IMG/VR virus record: IMGVR_UViG_3300035670_011573
Location: 1-64,000 of that record
DNA: 64,000 bases
Source: a virus
Direction: 5' to 3' (one strand)
Position numbers and translations under genes: made by a program. This document shows positions 34,861 through 46,600 of the stretch, in pieces (positions within the stretch are counted from its first letter, which is position 1; each line of letters starts with the position of its first letter). The notes beneath the pieces are model-generated. The model was not told the origin of the DNA, did not search any database, and saw only the letters and a program-made list of their open reading frames with translations.

Positions 34861-37800
34861 TTATGTAATTTTAAAATCTTTGCGTGAAACGGCAGTAATT
34901 CTTACATCTCCGGCCGCAATTGATTGATTATTAAGTGCTTTTATATAAGTCCTTCTTCCAACCGACCCAGACTCATTAAAGAGTGAAATGTTGACGGAAT
35001 CAACACCAGAGATGGATGTAACCGAATTTATGATATCTGAATAGTCTATTGTAGAACCAAGGGTGGAACTATTTAAAAGATTAACTACGGAATTTAAAGA
35101 ATTTTCTATAACAGTATTTGACTCTGAAGTAAAATCATTATTTACTATAATTTCACCTCTTACATCTACATATAAAATTGGGGCTTCTTTTACAAGCACA
35201 TCTGCGGTAATACATCTTACATTTTCTAAGTTTACTGTAACATCTGAAATAAGTCTATTTAAATTATATCTTACTGTAAGTCTTTCACCTTCAATTGGTG
35301 CAGTAAATTTATAATCTGAAGAATAAGATAATCCAACTGATGGCTGACTTGTTGGGTCAATTCTAATTGTGCCAATTAAAGAACCTGCTGGGCTTCTAAA
35401 ACCAGAGGAAACGGAAACCCTATTGACCCTAGAAAAAACCTTATTTGTAATAACCTTAGAGTTACCAGGAAAATATAACTCTTCTACATCATTAGAATTA
35501 TATACCAATAGGTCTACAACAACTTTTTCACCGCTAGAAAAAGATAAGGCATTATTATTGGCTGTTGCTGGCAATTTAAACTTTGTAGGACTTAACGTTG
35601 TATCTAATTCAACAACACCTAATCCATAAGTATTGTTAGATAGCACATGCCCCATCAAATCAAACTTTTTGCTGGAATCATCTATTGATTCAATATTGTC
35701 TACTCTTGCAATTCCAAACGTGGCAGGAAAAGTAGTTAAAGATAGTGCAAATTTAATTGCAGAAGTTAAATCAAACTGTAATCCACTAATAGAGGTTCCG
35801 GCTACTACTTCTAACTGAAGCCTAGTTAAAGTCTCACCGTTTACTTTGATTTTGCCTGCTCGTGTCACTGAGGAAATAGTTATAGATAATCTTGTGGGGC
35901 CAAATCTTTGTGTGCCTAAGATAGTTCCTGCGTTGGAAATATTATAAAATACTGGCTGATTACTTCCAGAAAGTTCTGACAAGGTATTATTAAATAACCT
36001 ATTAGACAATGAAGTTCCGTTAATTGGTAATAAAGTTAAAGAATTAGAAGGTAATAATTCTGATATTTGTGCAATATAATCTACATAAATTGGCTCGCCA
36101 GTTAAATAAAGGCTATCTACTTCGTCTAATATAGCATTGGTTGTTAAAATATCAGATGATGGTAAGGTTATTATATTATTAGAAAACGCACCATCACCAT
36201 TGCTAATGGTATAGAGCTCTAATTTGTTGTAGAAAACTGTAGCGTTAATAGAGCTACCAACTGGGGAATCAGATGGAAGATATATAGTTTTTCCAGAAAA
36301 ACTACCGTCATTTTTAATTGTATTATATAATTCTACGCCAGTTTCATTCTTGACAGAGATTATATTAGTTATATTGACTTCTGTGCTGGGAAGAACCACG
36401 CCATTAACCAGCATCCCGCCAATCCCTTGTACTAATTGCACCGTTCCAGTTGCTGTAATGGCAGAATATAGAGAGGTTATTCTGCTTATATCATTAGAAA
36501 CAGAAACCTGATATTCTAAACCATCATTTGTTTTTTCAATTACAGAAACCTCAGCCTTGATTCCATTGCTGGTTCCCCAATCAATAGAATCATTTACAAA
36601 TTGATCTACGAATTGAGCCCCAGTATATTTTCCATTATAATCAATATATTTATCGAAATATAATCTCCATATATAGTTAACACTCAAAATATCAGATGGT
36701 GATGGCAAGGTTTTTCCGGAAATAACAATTTCACCAGTTAGATTAATTGCCGCATCTGGATCTAGATTTTGATCTTCTACTACATATACCTCACCAGTGG
36801 TTTTGTTTAAAACACGACTAACAGTGACTACTGGTGAATGATTTAGTTTTATTATGGTACGATCTACTGAATTTACCTTGGAATTTTCTGCATTAACAGA
36901 GATATCTTGATATACGTTATTAACTATTTTAATACTGGAAAATCTTAATGGGTCTACGCTATTGAGAGATTGTTTAATGATTGATTCATTAACTACTTGC
37001 TTTTCACTAGAAATAAATCTAATCTTATCAAAACCAAAGGGGCTTCCACCAGTTTCTGGATTTGTATCTTTGATTAATTCATAGTTGCCAGATACGATAC
37101 CATTTTGGTCAACTAATTTTTCTGCCAGTACGCCTGATTCGCTTCCAATTACAGAAATAACGGCAGTTGCTGGTTGTTGTGGTAAGATGCCATTGTTAAA
37201 TGCTAAAACTCTTCTTTCTTCTGAAGTTAAAGTGGTATCTAAAGTTGATTGACCTAAAATATAATCATTTCTTTCGTCAGAAGCATTACCTGTGCCAGAA
37301 CGGTCTGTAAAGATATAAGATTCAACGATCTCTTCTAGTTGTTGTCCCAGAATATATAAATCTACTTTTCCACCAGTTCCAGAATTTAAGATTCTAAAAC
37401 TTCCATCATTTACTTGTATCGTCTCTGTGCCATCCCTAAGCATCAAGGTGTTTCCTGGCTCTATTATAATGGCGTCATTAACACCCGTTACACCTAGTGC
37501 CGCATTTCTATATCCAAATGCGGTACCTGTATTAGCACCGCTGAAGACAGAAAAAACTCTGGCTCTAAAAACTGAATCACTCTCTGTATTGGTACCACCA
37601 TTAAAAGAAGTAAGATTGGTAACCCTAACGCTATCTCTTAAGTTATGCTCTATCACTTGTAAGCTAGAAATATTGCCTGTGGTTCCAGAATTAATAGCCC
37701 TAACGGGTATTTCAATAGCAAAGCTATCATTAATTCCTGCTAGGTCTAAGGAACTTCTTAATCTAGTTGCTGTTGCTGCAAATCTATTTTTTTCTGCAAC

Positions 37801-38178
37801 AGACATTACGAAGTTTCCAATAGTTTTATATTGAAGATTGCCCCTGGTAGTTACAACCGTATTGGCAGGTATGGAAATATCTGTATTTAGATTATTTACT
37901 GTAAAGACTACTATTCCGTTAGCAGGCGCACCAGTTCTTCTTGTAATTCCAAAGTTATTTGCCCAACGATCTAAATCTTTACCAGTTGCCAATTCGGGAG
38001 ATTGCTTTTGTGAAACAGTTAACATAGAACTATGAAGTCTTTGTAACTGATCGGCCTGTACATCAATAAATAGATCCCTAGCCACAGTACCTGGCTTTGT
38101 ATCCAGGTTTGGCTGTGTTAATCTTAATCTTTCAATGATAGAATTAACTATCTCGCTAAAAGTTCTAAATATTGCCAC
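34861..38178 (-). CDS. Baseplate J-like protein, extended
   Basis: 1105 aa. The first ~260 residues are typical of baseplate J (P2 gpJ, PBSX XkdT, T4 gp6 core): KPGTVARDLFIDVQADQLQRL, TGKDLDRWANNFGITRR, RAINSGTTGNISSLQV, and FNGGTNTESDSVFRARVFSVFSGANTGTAFGYRNAALGVTGV. Ordinary J proteins have about 300-400 residues, so some 700 are added, mostly beta-rich repeats of the form SVFYNKLELYTISNGDG. The C-terminus returns to a J-like end (DYSDIINSVTSISGVDSVNISLF). It forms the wedge that joins hub to periphery. Its stop is near the giant LamG gene, and the gp25-like gene lies upstream. Confidence 0.9.
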   Translation of the reverse strand: MAIFRTFSEIVNSIIERLRLTQPNLDTKPGTVARDLFIDVQADQLQRLHSSMLTVSQKQSPELATGKDLDRWANNFGITRRTGAPANGIVVFTVNNLNTDISIPANTVVTTRGNLQYKTIGNFVMSVAEKNRFAATATRLRSSLDLAGINDSFAIEIPVRAINSGTTGNISSLQVIEHNLRDSVRVTNLTSFNGGTNTESDSVFRARVFSVFSGANTGTAFGYRNAALGVTGVNDAIIIEPGNTLMLRDGTETIQVNDGSFRILNSGTGGKVDLYILGQQLEEIVESYIFTDRSGTGNASDERNDYILGQSTLDTTLTSEERRVLAFNNGILPQQPATAVISVIGSESGVLAEKLVDQNGIVSGNYELIKDTNPETGGSPFGFDKIRFISSEKQVVNESIIKQSLNSVDPLRFSSIKIVNNVYQDISVNAENSKVNSVDRTIIKLNHSPVVTVSRVLNKTTGEVYVVEDQNLDPDAAINLTGEIVISGKTLPSPSDILSVNYIWRLYFDKYIDYNGKYTGAQFVDQFVNDSIDWGTSNGIKAEVSVIEKTNDGLEYQVSVSNDISRITSLYSAITATGTVQLVQGIGGMLVNGVVLPSTEVNITNIISVKNETGVELYNTIKNDGSFSGKTIYLPSDSPVGSSINATVFYNKLELYTISNGDGAFSNNIITLPSSDILTTNAILDEVDSLYLTGEPIYVDYIAQISELLPSNSLTLLPINGTSLSNRLFNNTLSELSGSNQPVFYNISNAGTILGTQRFGPTRLSITISSVTRAGKIKVNGETLTRLQLEVVAGTSISGLQFDLTSAIKFALSLTTFPATFGIARVDNIESIDDSSKKFDLMGHVLSNNTYGLGVVELDTTLSPTKFKLPATANNNALSFSSGEKVVVDLLVYNSNDVEELYFPGNSKVITNKVFSRVNRVSVSSGFRSPAGSLIGTIRIDPTSQPSVGLSYSSDYKFTAPIEGERLTVRYNLNRLISDVTVNLENVRCITADVLVKEAPILYVDVRGEIIVNNDFTSESNTVIENSLNSVVNLLNSSTLGSTIDYSDIINSVTSISGVDSVNISLFNESGSVGRRTYIKALNNQSIAAGDVRITAVSRKDFKIT

Positions 38179-38187
38179 AGTTTTTCC

Positions 38188-38619
38188 TTATGCTATTCTG
38201 ATTGTAACAGATTCTGTAATAGTAGTAAGTGCGCCAGTTTGCACACCAATAAATATATTGTATAGTCTAGGATCAATAGTATCTCTTTCCACCGAAACTT
38301 TGGATATTCCAATTAACCTTTCACCAGGCGTTAAAAACTGACTTCTGGACTGTCCCTTTTGTAAAGCTATAATTTTTTGAATAGAGTTTTCTACCGAAGC
38401 CTTGAGGTCAGTCTCTAAGAACTCTAGATCTGGAATATTACCAATTTGGATACTCCCAATCTCGCTTCCATATGTAGGATGGTATTTATTTTCACCTAAT
38501 TTAGTTAGCAATATTTTAACTATATCTTGCCTAAGCTTATAATTATCAAATACAGTAGATACAGTTCCATCTGCATCAATTTTAATATCGCCACCCTCTA
38601 TTTTTAAATCAAACGACAT
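38188..38619 (-). CDS. Baseplate wedge protein, gp25/GPW family
   Basis: About 143 aa from the ATG at 38619, where the family begins (MSFDLKIEGGDIKID). The frame is open to an ATG at 38688 and a TTG at 38691, so a longer protein is possible. LRQDIVKILLTKLGENKYHPTYGSEIG is the characteristic gp25 core, with the Gln-Asp, the GE and the YGS. This lysozyme-like-fold wedge protein starts sheath polymerisation in T4 (gp25) and matches PBSX XkdS. It sits directly before J, as in xkdS-xkdT. An AAGGAG lies 13 bases before the preferred start, longer than usual. Bases 38620-38724 hold only the possible N-terminal extension. Confidence 0.88.
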   Translation of the reverse strand: MSFDLKIEGGDIKIDADGTVSTVFDNYKLRQDIVKILLTKLGENKYHPTYGSEIGSIQIGNIPDLEFLETDLKASVENSIQKIIALQKGQSRSQFLTPGERLIGISKVSVERDTIDPRLYNIFIGVQTGALTTITESVTIRIA

Positions 38620-38724
38620 TAACTTTAACAATCTCCTTACTATTTTATTAAAAATAATAGAAAGAAAATTGTTGAAGGATGTAATCATCAACTTTCAAAG
38701 ATAAATATTTTATCTAGTATTTTT

Positions 38725-40683
38725 TTAGAAAATATCTAAACCTTCATTACCCTCATCATCAAATAATTCTTCATATTCTGTGCTTAGCGGTTCAGTATCG
38801 TCAGGTGTCGAATCTGGTCTAGAGTCTGATTGAATTTCTTTTAAAAATAAACTATAGCCCTCATGAATAAGCTTTGTTAATTCGTTTATAGATGCAACAG
38901 AATCATTTCTTTCCGTATTAGTTAACAACTTCTTAAATTCACCATTTTTAATTCTGTCATACTGTGCCTTTGAAAGTAATCCAAGTAAGCTTTCCTCTGA
39001 TATTGTAAATAAAGCCAAAGAAAAAACCGCCAAATCAATTGTTCCAATCCCAATATCTGTTCCCATGCAAGTGTTGATTTCTTGCATCTTTGGCTCAACC
39101 GCCTCACTAAAATGTTGTTCACGCGCATCATTTATTTCAACCAGCCTTTGTGAGATGCCTTTTCTTGGAACATCTATAACATCTATCAGTCCACTCATCA
39201 TGTGAGAGTCATAAATGCTAGAAGTTCTTTGTGTTTGGGCCTGCAAATCCAAAGCCTCTGAATTATCACCTAGCAAGAACATGATAGAATCTTCAACTAG
39301 TTTTTGTTGGTTCAATAAATCTATATCGTAACCATAGAATGACTGAGGATTTGCCGGCTGATCTACGTCTGTAGATGGAGAGCCAGCCTCTGCAGAAGTC
39401 CTTTCTGTACCCTGTAGATCATCATCCGAATTTGTAGATGGCCGTGTGTTTGATTTCTCCATCTCGCTTATAATAACATCAATATCTGCAACCAATTTTT
39501 TTGCCAATCCAGAAATAGCACTCCTTAGGCGCAAAATAAATAAAGACTCCAAAATACCATAATCGTCAGATCTGACATCTGTTCCGTCTAATTTAAATAA
39601 AGCATCATCCTCTTCCAGTACGCCTTTTTTAGTAAAAGTATTAGTACCACTAGCCTTATCCAACCTGATTCTAATTACACTTTCTAAGAGTGCAGGCCTT
39701 GTTTTTACATTATTAATTTTTTTAACTTTAGATGTTGTAAAAAGCGGAGCAACAATTTTTTCTGGTTCATTTATATAATTTGCTATTCCGTAATCTTGAA
39801 TTGGCGGAACTAACAAGTAGCAAAATTTCCATATATCTTGGCTAATTTTTGCTATATTAACACTTCTATCTTCATCACTGGCAGTTACGACTAATCGACT
39901 AACTTTTTCATCAGGTATTGGTTCATCTCTAACTGGATTTATAAACGAAGAAAATTGGTCCTCCCTACTTATGGTTGTTGGGAAGGGAATAATAGGCCCA
40001 CCATTGTCGTTTACAATATTACCGCTTTCATCTATGCCCAAATCTAAAAGATCAGCCTTATCTTCGGTGCTAAGCTGGCTAATGTTAATCTCATTGTAAG
40101 AAATGTTGTTTAAAACACCTGTTGAAATATTATATATTGAATTATCAATAAGATAAGAACGCTCTGTTTTTGTTTTTTTTCTTTGTTCCAATATATCTCT
40201 AACTGCAGCGAATGGTTTGAGCTTTAGCTCACCACTTGCTGGATCAATAACATAAATACTATCAGAAGTTCTAATTTCAATATCTTCAATTGAAACCCCA
40301 AGCTCGGCTGTGCTAACCGATGGCATTCCCAACATCCTCAAGAAAGTATTCTCATAGGATTCTAGATTGTTGGTGGTATCCGCCAAGTCTTCTACTTCCT
40401 CTTCTTCATTAGGTGAGTCTGGCTTAAAAAATTCTGTATTTAAATAACTTGAACGCATTTTTCTAATTGATTTAGCAACAGATAAAAACTGACGTGCAAT
40501 ATCTTTTCTGTTAGCCTCATCTTTATATAAATCTGACAGCACACCTATATCTAGATAGTCTCCTTCCGTCTGCCTGGTTCTACCGTAAGATCGGTCCAAG
40601 GAGTCTGCCGTGTTGCCAAAAGACCCCTTTAAAGTAACTTCTGCAGATTTAATTCTCTGTTCTAGCGTTTTTTCATTTGCCAT
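38725..40683 (-). CDS. Tail/baseplate protein of unknown function, 652 aa
   Basis: Not recognised. The protein is hydrophilic, helix-rich and strongly acidic at the C-terminus (residues ~620-652, DDTEPLSTEYEELFDDEGNEGLDIF). The N-terminal ~100 residues contain RQTEGDYLDIGVLSDLYKDEANRKDIARQFLSVAKSIRKM, predicted helical. A polar linker (NSDDDLQGTERTSAEAGSPS) lies near residue 420. A possible amphipathic helix near 560 (TIDLAVFSLALFTISEESLLGLL) is the only hydrophobic part. It is placed between the 2049 aa protein and gp25, where XkdR-type genes are found, and shares the operon with both. Virion component by position only. Confidence 0.55.
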   Translation of the reverse strand: MANEKTLEQRIKSAEVTLKGSFGNTADSLDRSYGRTRQTEGDYLDIGVLSDLYKDEANRKDIARQFLSVAKSIRKMRSSYLNTEFFKPDSPNEEEEVEDLADTTNNLESYENTFLRMLGMPSVSTAELGVSIEDIEIRTSDSIYVIDPASGELKLKPFAAVRDILEQRKKTKTERSYLIDNSIYNISTGVLNNISYNEINISQLSTEDKADLLDLGIDESGNIVNDNGGPIIPFPTTISREDQFSSFINPVRDEPIPDEKVSRLVVTASDEDRSVNIAKISQDIWKFCYLLVPPIQDYGIANYINEPEKIVAPLFTTSKVKKINNVKTRPALLESVIRIRLDKASGTNTFTKKGVLEEDDALFKLDGTDVRSDDYGILESLFILRLRSAISGLAKKLVADIDVIISEMEKSNTRPSTNSDDDLQGTERTSAEAGSPSTDVDQPANPQSFYGYDIDLLNQQKLVEDSIMFLLGDNSEALDLQAQTQRTSSIYDSHMMSGLIDVIDVPRKGISQRLVEINDAREQHFSEAVEPKMQEINTCMGTDIGIGTIDLAVFSLALFTISEESLLGLLSKAQYDRIKNGEFKKLLTNTERNDSVASINELTKLIHEGYSLFLKEIQSDSRPDSTPDDTEPLSTEYEELFDDEGNEGLDIF

Positions 40684-40685
40684 AA

Positions 40686-43600
40686 TTAATTCTCCAGCCT
40701 AGTTCCAAACTCTTGAGGATTTGTATTATTGGTAATATCGCCACTGACCATGGGTATAAATTGATTTGGAGTATCTATAAAGTAAACGCTCAAAATTCTA
40801 TCAACCTTTGTTAAGGCACCTAGTGGTGGTGAGTTTGTAGATATAATACTCTGATTGTCTGGAATACAATCCACTGTAGCTTCCTGCTCTTCACTGATTG
40901 TAATTCCGCTGTATGTTATAGCCTGTATAGTTCTATCACAAATCTTGGCTCTAATCTTAACTTCACCAACACCTTCCGAGGTGACTTTTGCTAAATATTT
41001 GCCGCCATTTTTGGTAACTAAATTATTGTCTGGACCCTTAATTACTTTGGCGGAATTAGTTTGATCACTAATAATCTCAACTAAGATTCTGCTAGAAAAA
41101 TCACCACCTAGTTCGTTATCGTACGCATCCCTTGGAATAATCTCTATGTTGGCTACAGATCCTGTCTTAATTTTAACTGAATCACCAATCCCTGCTGCAT
41201 ACTCTCTGGCACCTGTAAATGCAGCACCCGATCCAACAAAGTTTTCTAATATTTCATCAGTAACTGTGCCATCAACATAACCAGCCAACGGTGTTTGATC
41301 CTGATCTTCCAATATTTTTAGACTAGTGTTCAGGCTGCTAACAGCATACTTACAGATATCATTTGCTGCTTTTTCTAAGCACCTATTTACATCACTATTT
41401 AATCCTTCAAAAGTATCAATCTCAATTCCGCCCAAGGGTAGAATTCCTAATTGACGTTGCTCTGATAGTTTGTTTACCATGCCCAAAAGACCACTCTTCC
41501 AATCAGTAACGCAACCTTGTGCCTGACTAACTATATTCTTAATGTCTTCTACGTTATTATCTTCAAATGGAAAGTTATTTATAGAGGCTGTAGAACAGAA
41601 CTGCTCCAACTGTTCTGCGGCCTGTCTCATATCAAAAAAGTAAAGTTGTGGGAAATCAAATAAATTTACAACACCATCATCAGTACTTGGATCACCATCT
41701 GTATCTAACTCTACTTCTTCTTTTTGAAATTTTTGTTTTGGTGCAGATGAGGCGTTAATAATAGTTGCTTCAATGGATTCTACAAAACCATCGTCATTAA
41801 ACTTAATCCCATCCTTATTTATAAAATAAACATTTAAACCATCATCTAAGATCACCAATTTAGGTATGTTATCAAAGGTTCTAGTAACAATATCTACTCC
41901 AGTCTGAGTGGGAACACCAGTTTGTGGATCGGTAGTTAAGATTGGAATTTCTAAATTTAAAATCAAAGGTTTTACAGTTGCAGTCTTTGTATCTAAATTG
42001 ATATCCAAAAAGTCTTCACCATCTACTGGGCTAAAAATATTTCCATTTTGTGCAATCAATAAGTTGTCATTAGACTTTGTAAATAAAGCGATTGGCGAAT
42101 CTACTGTTTGATTTAAATCAATGCTTTTACTATTCAAAGTGGTTGACAAGCCTCTAGACTTAAAAGTAAAGTTAACTTCTGTAGCCAAGCCACCCTTCTT
42201 TGAACTCTTAGTAAAAGTTGGTGCCATCGTTGGGTTAAAATCTAAATTGCTATTTGCTCTTAGTGAGTCTTGCTCTATATTTAAAGATTCTAAATAGGTT
42301 TGTCCAGAATTATTGGCGACAACATTACCGACATTTGGCTCCACAATATTACCGGCAGATGTACTTCCTGATGTAGTATCGGTAGAATAAGTTTGTGCCA
42401 CAGGAAGTAACTTATCTGGAATTATTTCTAACTCTGGGGCCACAATCCCTGCTACAATTCCCGCAATCATGGTTCCATCTACACCGCAATTTTGTTGAGC
42501 ACCATTTGGATTTATGTTACAAGGAAATCTAAATGTTAATTGCAATAGCTCTAAAAATAAAGAAAATATAGACAATACTGGCTCTAAGATACTGATGTCT
42601 GCCTTGATCTCAAATAAGTACTCTGAAAGGGTTTCTTCTAAGGATTTGATTGCTGTAAAATTAATCGGTGTTTTTGCGGCATCACTAATAGCCTTACAAA
42701 TTTCATTTATAGCGGTAATTGTTAAATTAACCTTATCAACCAAGCACTTAAATAATTCTAGCAAGTGTAAGACTAACCTTAAGAACATTACAGGTACTGA
42801 GAATTGTGGTAAAATTAATATCAGATCCCAGAGAGATTCAAATAACCTTATTACTGCTTTTGCTATTTTAACCGGATTAAGCAAAGAACAAATGACATCA
42901 ATAATACAGAAAATAACTTTAACAGGTACCATCAAGGTTTTAAAACCATTTAGTGATACTTTTAATTCTACAGCCAAATGAAAAGAAAAATCACAGAATG
43001 ATTTAATAAAATTCCTTGGGGTTAATGATTTATCTAAAACCTCCTGAACAAATTGCAAAGGATAGGAAGAAGCCTTATCTGCCAGATCTTCTATGTCTGG
43101 CGCACTACCCTCACCATCATATAACTCTGCTATATCTACAGTGAATGGTCCACCCAGGTTAATTTTGGCACCTTCCCTGGTGGTATTGGTAGTTGAAGCA
43201 CAAACATCAAAGCAGTCTTTTGCAATAATAAATCCTGTTACTTCTGGTGGCATTTGAACTAAGGCTATATAGCTACCAGGTGTGTCATCCACTAAGATCG
43301 GCCTACCCCTTGGATATAAAGGTATATCATTTAATAAAATGACAAAATCTCTTTCTGAGTTTACAACTTTTATTTTATAAAGTTTTTCAGCAACAATTGT
43401 GATTGGCGTTCCAGAGTCTAAAAGTATAATCTCGCCGTCTTCTGGCCCAATCCCGACAACCTCTGAAACATTATGCTTGATAGATGGTAGTTTTGAATTT
43501 AAAATATTAAAAAATAATAAAATATTTTTATCGTATATGCGATAATAATCTTTTAAAAAGATTGCACCGCCTGGTAGCACCAAAACTTTTTTATCTAACG

Positions 43601-46600
43601 AATTAACATCAGGGTAGGGTAATAAACTAAAGATATCCTTATCTTCACCATTTATTTTTAATCTTAGATCGGTAGATGGTGTAATATCAAATGGTAAAAA
43701 AGAATTATAAGATGTTTCAGCATTAGTAGCAGCAGGATTGAAAATCAATCCGTCTGTTTTACTATCCGGGTATACTGCCTCTAAAACATTTGTTGCATCC
43801 CCTGACGGGGTACCTATAAATCCATAAAATTTTGTTGGATCATTTAAAAAAGAATTTAAGTCTGATATGATTTCTGTACTTGAAATATCTAAGTTGGTAG
43901 TAACTTCACCAGTCAATTCATCTATGCTGTATGTTATATTATTAACATCTTTTGTGATCGCGGTACCTTGCGTATAATATCCTGGCATTGAATAATTAGA
44001 ACCAAAGATCTTCTCTTTTTTATCTATTGAGAATGTAAGTATTCCGCTATTACTTGGTTTAAAATTATCAATTTCAAATATAATATGGGCACCACCATCT
44101 TCTATGTGTTTGGCACTCTTTATTTTTCTTCTTTTGATAACTTCATCGCCTAGCTTAATTGTATATCTTTTTCTTAAAAATCTTTCCTTAATCCCAGAAA
44201 CTATGAGCACAACCTTTCTTATTTTTTTAAAAGTATTGGGTGCTTCTAAAATAAACTGCCTATTTCCAAAGTATTCTGAAAAATTAACAGAAGAATAATA
44301 TGTCTTTTCAAAAGTAGAGGAAACTACTGTATCAGTTTTCTCTACTGCTATACCCAAAACTGTTGCTGGCTCAATGAAGGCTGGTGCTTCATTACTACCC
44401 AACCTCAAAATTGCATGTGAAGTATTGTCACGTTCCACTAAATCTAATTTGGTTTCAGAACCAGTCATTTCATCGATTGAAATATTGGTAAATATAAAAT
44501 AAGCTTCTCTTAAAGATTGTAATCCTGAAAAATTATAATTTCTATAATTTTTACCAGGAAATCTTAAATTTGCTTTTTTGTTACTAACTTTAAAAAAGTC
44601 TTCGCTTGTTGAAGCAGAAAAATCATATTTTATGTTTTTAGATACTAAAAATGTTCCAGCGCTAGTGTTTACTTCTATATTTTCTTCTGGCATAGAAAAT
44701 TGATGTAATATTTGCTTAGAAGCATTAGAGTTTGGTAATGCTAAATAAGCATAAACTTTTTTATCACCTTTAAATATTTTATTTTTTGATTTTAATCTTA
44801 ATACTGCACTAGAACCGTTTTTAAATAGTGGGATGCCAATAATAGGCTTAGTACCAAAGTCTAAGGAGACAATATCATCAGTATTAAATTGAGCTAATAC
44901 AGTCCCTTTTGGCGGCCTAGATTCTATTATTGATGTGGAAATATAAATCTGTTCTTCATTTGATTCTTCTAATATATTTGGACATTTTAAAGTTACGCCA
45001 TAACGCTGAGATATTGGTGTAAACTCTAGTTGCTGTAAAGTATTAGGACTTATAATAATCAAAATCTCTTGTGTGGATTGTGTATAAGCAATTAATGGAT
45101 TGGCTAATTGCAATGATATTTTTTTGTTATCTTCCTTACCCCTAAAGATAATTTCATTTACACAATCTAAGTTTTCACCCTTAATTAAAATATTATTTGC
45201 AATATCAAAAGCAATAGGCGAACTATCATCAAATCCGTTTGGTATTATTTCATCAATAGTTGGTCTTTGTTTTTGCAGAGATATAACTGGCCCTATAAAC
45301 TTAGTAACTTGACCAAATTTATCTGCGGCATAAAGGATAAAGTTATAAACTGAAAATGCTAAGCCATCAACGTCTATGCTTGAAAGATCTGATGCAGAAA
45401 TAGTTACTTGATAAGTTTCATCTTCAGATTTAATTGGTGTTTTCTTAATCCATTTGCTTGGAGTATTTAAATAAATCTTTGGTGTAACAGATGCTAACAA
45501 ATTAATGGCACCATATGAAGCAGGGTTATAATACTTGCCCTCGTTTTTGTTATCTGCTACGCCATTATTTGAAAGTAAAATGTCTGGCCTATTTTTAATA
45601 CCGAACCAAACATAAGGATCTACATCATTGGTATATGGTAAATCAGACAAAGGATCTGCACTGGAAATTCCTGGTAAGTATTTTTCTGCCTTAGAATATA
45701 TTGCTTGGTCTTTAGATGATGGAATACTTTTTTCATTAACAACCGCAGCCCTACCTTCTTCCAGCCCTAAGGTTAAAACTGGCACAGAAGTGTACTCTAT
45801 TGAGGTGTCAAATGTCTTTAAAAACCTAGTTTTACCTAAGAGCCCTGACACGTTAATTGGTGATATATAAATATCAACATCTTCATCTTCTAATAGCTCA
45901 AAATTGAAAGTGACGGAGTCAGAACCAAGTGGAAAATTATCTGGAATTTCACCAGTAATAGCGGCTAATGGTGGTGGTTTAAAGGCTTCGATTTTAATTC
46001 TATTGACCACTTGCTCAGATATAATTTCTATAAAGATCTCATCTTCTGAAGATATAGATTGGATAACCTCACCAGCAGAATTTCTGCCAGTAAGGTCCGG
46101 CATCTTGATATAGACGCGGTCATTTTTTATTGTATAATATCCGCCTAAGATAGGGTTACTTTTGGTTGAAAATAAGTCTTCTTGTGATATGTTTATCACT
46201 GGGAAAAATTCTAATACATAATCAACAACATTATTATCACCTAAATTAATTTCATCAAATCTTCTTCCTGAAATTCCAACTGTATCAAAAAATTTACCAC
46301 TAGTAGAAAACAAAGTATCAATTATTTTAGGAAATACTTCAAATGGAATATATTTAAATTCACAAATTCTGATAACATCTGGGCTGAAAACATTAGGCTG
46401 TAATGTTGATGAATCTTGTCCGTTATATATACAAAAATATATGTTTGGTGCTTTTCTATTGTATTCTAAGTTTCTAAAATTTTTCTTAGATATATCAAAT
46501 AATATATTGTTAACAGCAACATGAACTTTAGACAAGCTGGTTAAATTATTATTTAAATTAGTTAACTTTGCTAAATCTTCTGCTTTTTTAGTTATAATAT

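Noticed and set aside
37427-37834. 135 aa plus-strand open frame opposite baseplate J
   Set aside because: The minus strand encodes a clear J protein here; the plus frame is a reverse shadow without a ribosome site or recognisable features.
42514-42981. 155 aa plus-strand open frame
   Set aside because: It is antisense to the hydrophobic region of the 2049 aa gene, has no ribosome site and has a composition expected from the reverse of Leu/Ile codons.
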